A stretch of 64,000 nucleotides of DNA from Lineus longissimus (taxonomy: Eukaryota; Nemertea; Pilidiophora; Heteronemertea; Lineidae), in NCBI RefSeq assembly GCF_910592395.1, contig NC_088312.1, positions 18,671,292-18,735,291 of the forward strand. Direction: 5' to 3'. The translations under genes and the position numbers were made by a program. The notes beneath the pieces are model-generated. The model saw only the letters and a list, made by a program, of their open reading frames with translations. It was not told the origin of the DNA and ran no database searches. Positions 58,001 through 61,000 of the stretch are shown one piece after another. The first letter of the stretch is position 1; each line of letters begins with the position of its first letter.

Positions 58001-61000
58001 TGCCGGCCGTGTGATCCTGGGAAGTATTGCGACAATACGACATTGACAGCTCCATCTGGTGAGTAAATCTGAAACTATCTGTGGCAGTTGCATTCTTCAT
58101 CATGTTATAGTTATCTTCAGTAAAGATTTTTCACTTGACTGTTTTTTTAGGCCTCTCTTGCTCCATAAGGTTTGGCTAGCTCAATGTGAACATCTGATTG
58201 ATGCTTAGGGCAAGGGAAAGGACTCCAGGACTGCCCTTTTCAAGAAGACATGGCTAGGTTGGCTTGGCAGTGAAGGATATAACTATCAGAATTGGAAGTG
58301 TTGTTTACGGTCTCATAGGGAGTATCATCATCTTCATGCTACATGCATGCTAAAGAAAAAGATACAGGTTAAATATGTATTTGAGTTGCATTTCAGTGTT
58401 ACTTTTCCATTGTTTTCGATTGTAACCACTGCAGAGATTTTCTCAAGTTTTACACCCCAGAGAACTCATCTTATTCTGCATTACCCTTCAGGTATTTGCA
58501 CTGCTGGTTTCTTCTGCATCAGTGGGATGACATCACCTACTCCTGCCGAGAGTCCGATGGGAGGCCTGTGCCCACTACACCACTTTTGCCCCAATGGCAC
58601 GAGTCTACCTAAAGCCTGTCCATCGGGCTTCCATGCCAACTCCACCGGTATGAGGACCTGTAAACCTTGCCCTGGTGGATATCTCTGCTACTCTAGGACA
58701 AGGCCGGAATTGTGCCCAGAAGGTTGGTTCAGTTTCATTGAGAAGTATCAGGTTATATTTGATGCTTGGATATACAGTGGAACCTCCCTTGCAGACACCT
58801 CTCTATTAAGGACATTTGATTTGGTCCCAAATTGGTTCTTTCAGTTCAATTTGACCTCTCTAATCAGGACACCTCTCTTCTAAGGGCAGCATTTTTCAGT
58901 CCCGGGGTTGTCCTTAATAGAGAGGTTCTACTGTACAGTCAGAATTGAATGAGGATTTGATTTTTTCTCTCCTGAATTATCTACATGGTGGTCTATGTGT
59001 TTGGTAAGTCTAGCCTAGTAGCCTGGTAATTGATCCCTCTCACTACAATTAAACTATCATTGTATCTTCAGGTCATTACTGTCCTGGTAGTAACTTGACG
59101 TCACCTCTCCTCCTGCCGATGCGATGTCCGATGGGAAGGTACAGCAGACGTCGCGGCCTAGAGATGAAAAGCCAATGCAAGAGTTGTGAGCCGGGCTCTT
59201 ACTGCAACCAAGAGGGTAAAGATGTCAGTTTTCTATTTTGATCAGGATTAGATTTATACAGTGATTCATTCAGCCGTGATCCAAAGATATCATGTTTATA
59301 TATTCTGTTCTATCTATATTGTCAGGTTTACTTGATATATTTGTGTAAGTGACGCTTCTTCTGGTAATCAATTCTAATGAAAAACCAACACATCTCATGG
59401 TGTGCTAATGTCCCTTACAGAATCACATGCCTCATTGCAACCAGATTCATATCATGGGTACATCTTATGATCATCTATTACTATCACCCAGGTTTCAATT
59501 TTACCCACTTTTCAAGGTCACTGATGCCTGAAATTGATAGTTTGGCTATGGTGTTCGTCTTAACCAGAATAACTTCTTTAAATTCACCACGCATGTACCA
59601 CAAGTCAGGTGAACTCGTCATTTGAGCTTGATTCGGTGACAACTTGGACAAACGAAGTGATTTAGCAGTTATAGCCTCAGGTGACCTCGTCATCTAAAAT
59701 TCGATCCAGTGGCCATTTTATTTACCACTCAATTGGACATATGAAGTGATCAGTAGTTAAAGCTTCTGGCTTGCAAAAAGGAGGTTTCAGGCATTCAAAT
59801 CTCCAGTCATTTCTTCTTTCCACGTTCTGTAACTCTATCTCCCTTCCAGGGATGACCCAAGTGTCTGGACCCATCAGTGGTGGGTACTGGTCCTCCTTGG
59901 GAGCAACCTTCTCACATCCTCCCAACAGCCGAACGTATGGAGCCTGCCCTAGGGGTTTTTATTGCCCAGTCAGTTGTGAGAAGCCGATTCCTTGCCCTGT
60001 TGGCACATATAGGTAAGTACGAAAAGTGTTTCTTTCTCATCATGCAAATATTCCTCCAAGTAAACTTTTTGGACTGACAATTTTACCCCTTCTTGGTGTT
60101 CTGGTCATATCCATTCATCCCAAATTGGTCTTATGAGAACCAAATCACAACTAGAAGTCTAGAATAAAATCACTTAAAAATAATTACAAGTTGCCAAACT
60201 AAGCTTAAGACGTTTTTTATGGAACCTGACACTATCGTATCACTTGTGACCTTTGGCAAGTAACTTTACTCTGCTTTCAACTGTGTCATGTAAATTTGAG
60301 ATTCCATATACCCTGTACCTGAAAGGTCAATCAAAAGCCCCATCCTTGTGAGTACCATGAATGTAACCTAGACTGCTCCACCCCAATTTGGCACCAAACC
60401 AATGTGGTCGGCTACAAAGACTCGCTGCATTTTTGTTTTAGCTCTGATCTGTGGCTACAGAGTGCCGACCAGTGCCTGCCTTGCCCCGGTGGGAAAGCCT
60501 GCCCAGAAACCAACATGACACAACCGGGGACAGATTGCTATGCTGGGTACTACTGCGTAAGGGGGTCAACAGATCCAGCTCCGGGGAACAACACCATGGG
60601 GGGATTTTGTCCATCAGGTCTGTTTTGTCTCAAAGTATCTTGTAGCTCGATGATATTGAGGCTACGGAGGTTGCGCAACTGCTGCATGCTTGAAATGGGT
60701 CCTGGTACAGTGAAAACAATGAGTACGTTTCAATCGCACCGGCCAGGCTATTTGTAATCGGGTCTACTCTAAAACCTTTTTCTCATGGAGTTTGGGTAAA
60801 ATGTGAGCTTTCTATTTCATTTGATCGCAAGAATCATTATTGGGAATACGCCAAATGGGTGAAAATTCACACGATGTCACATTACGCGCAATTGACACGC
60901 TTGGTTGTGCAACTTACGCACAACTGACGCGAATTAACAGATGTCAATTGTGACTTGGACTCTACCTGCAATACGGCATTGTGTATAACTGCATTTCTAT

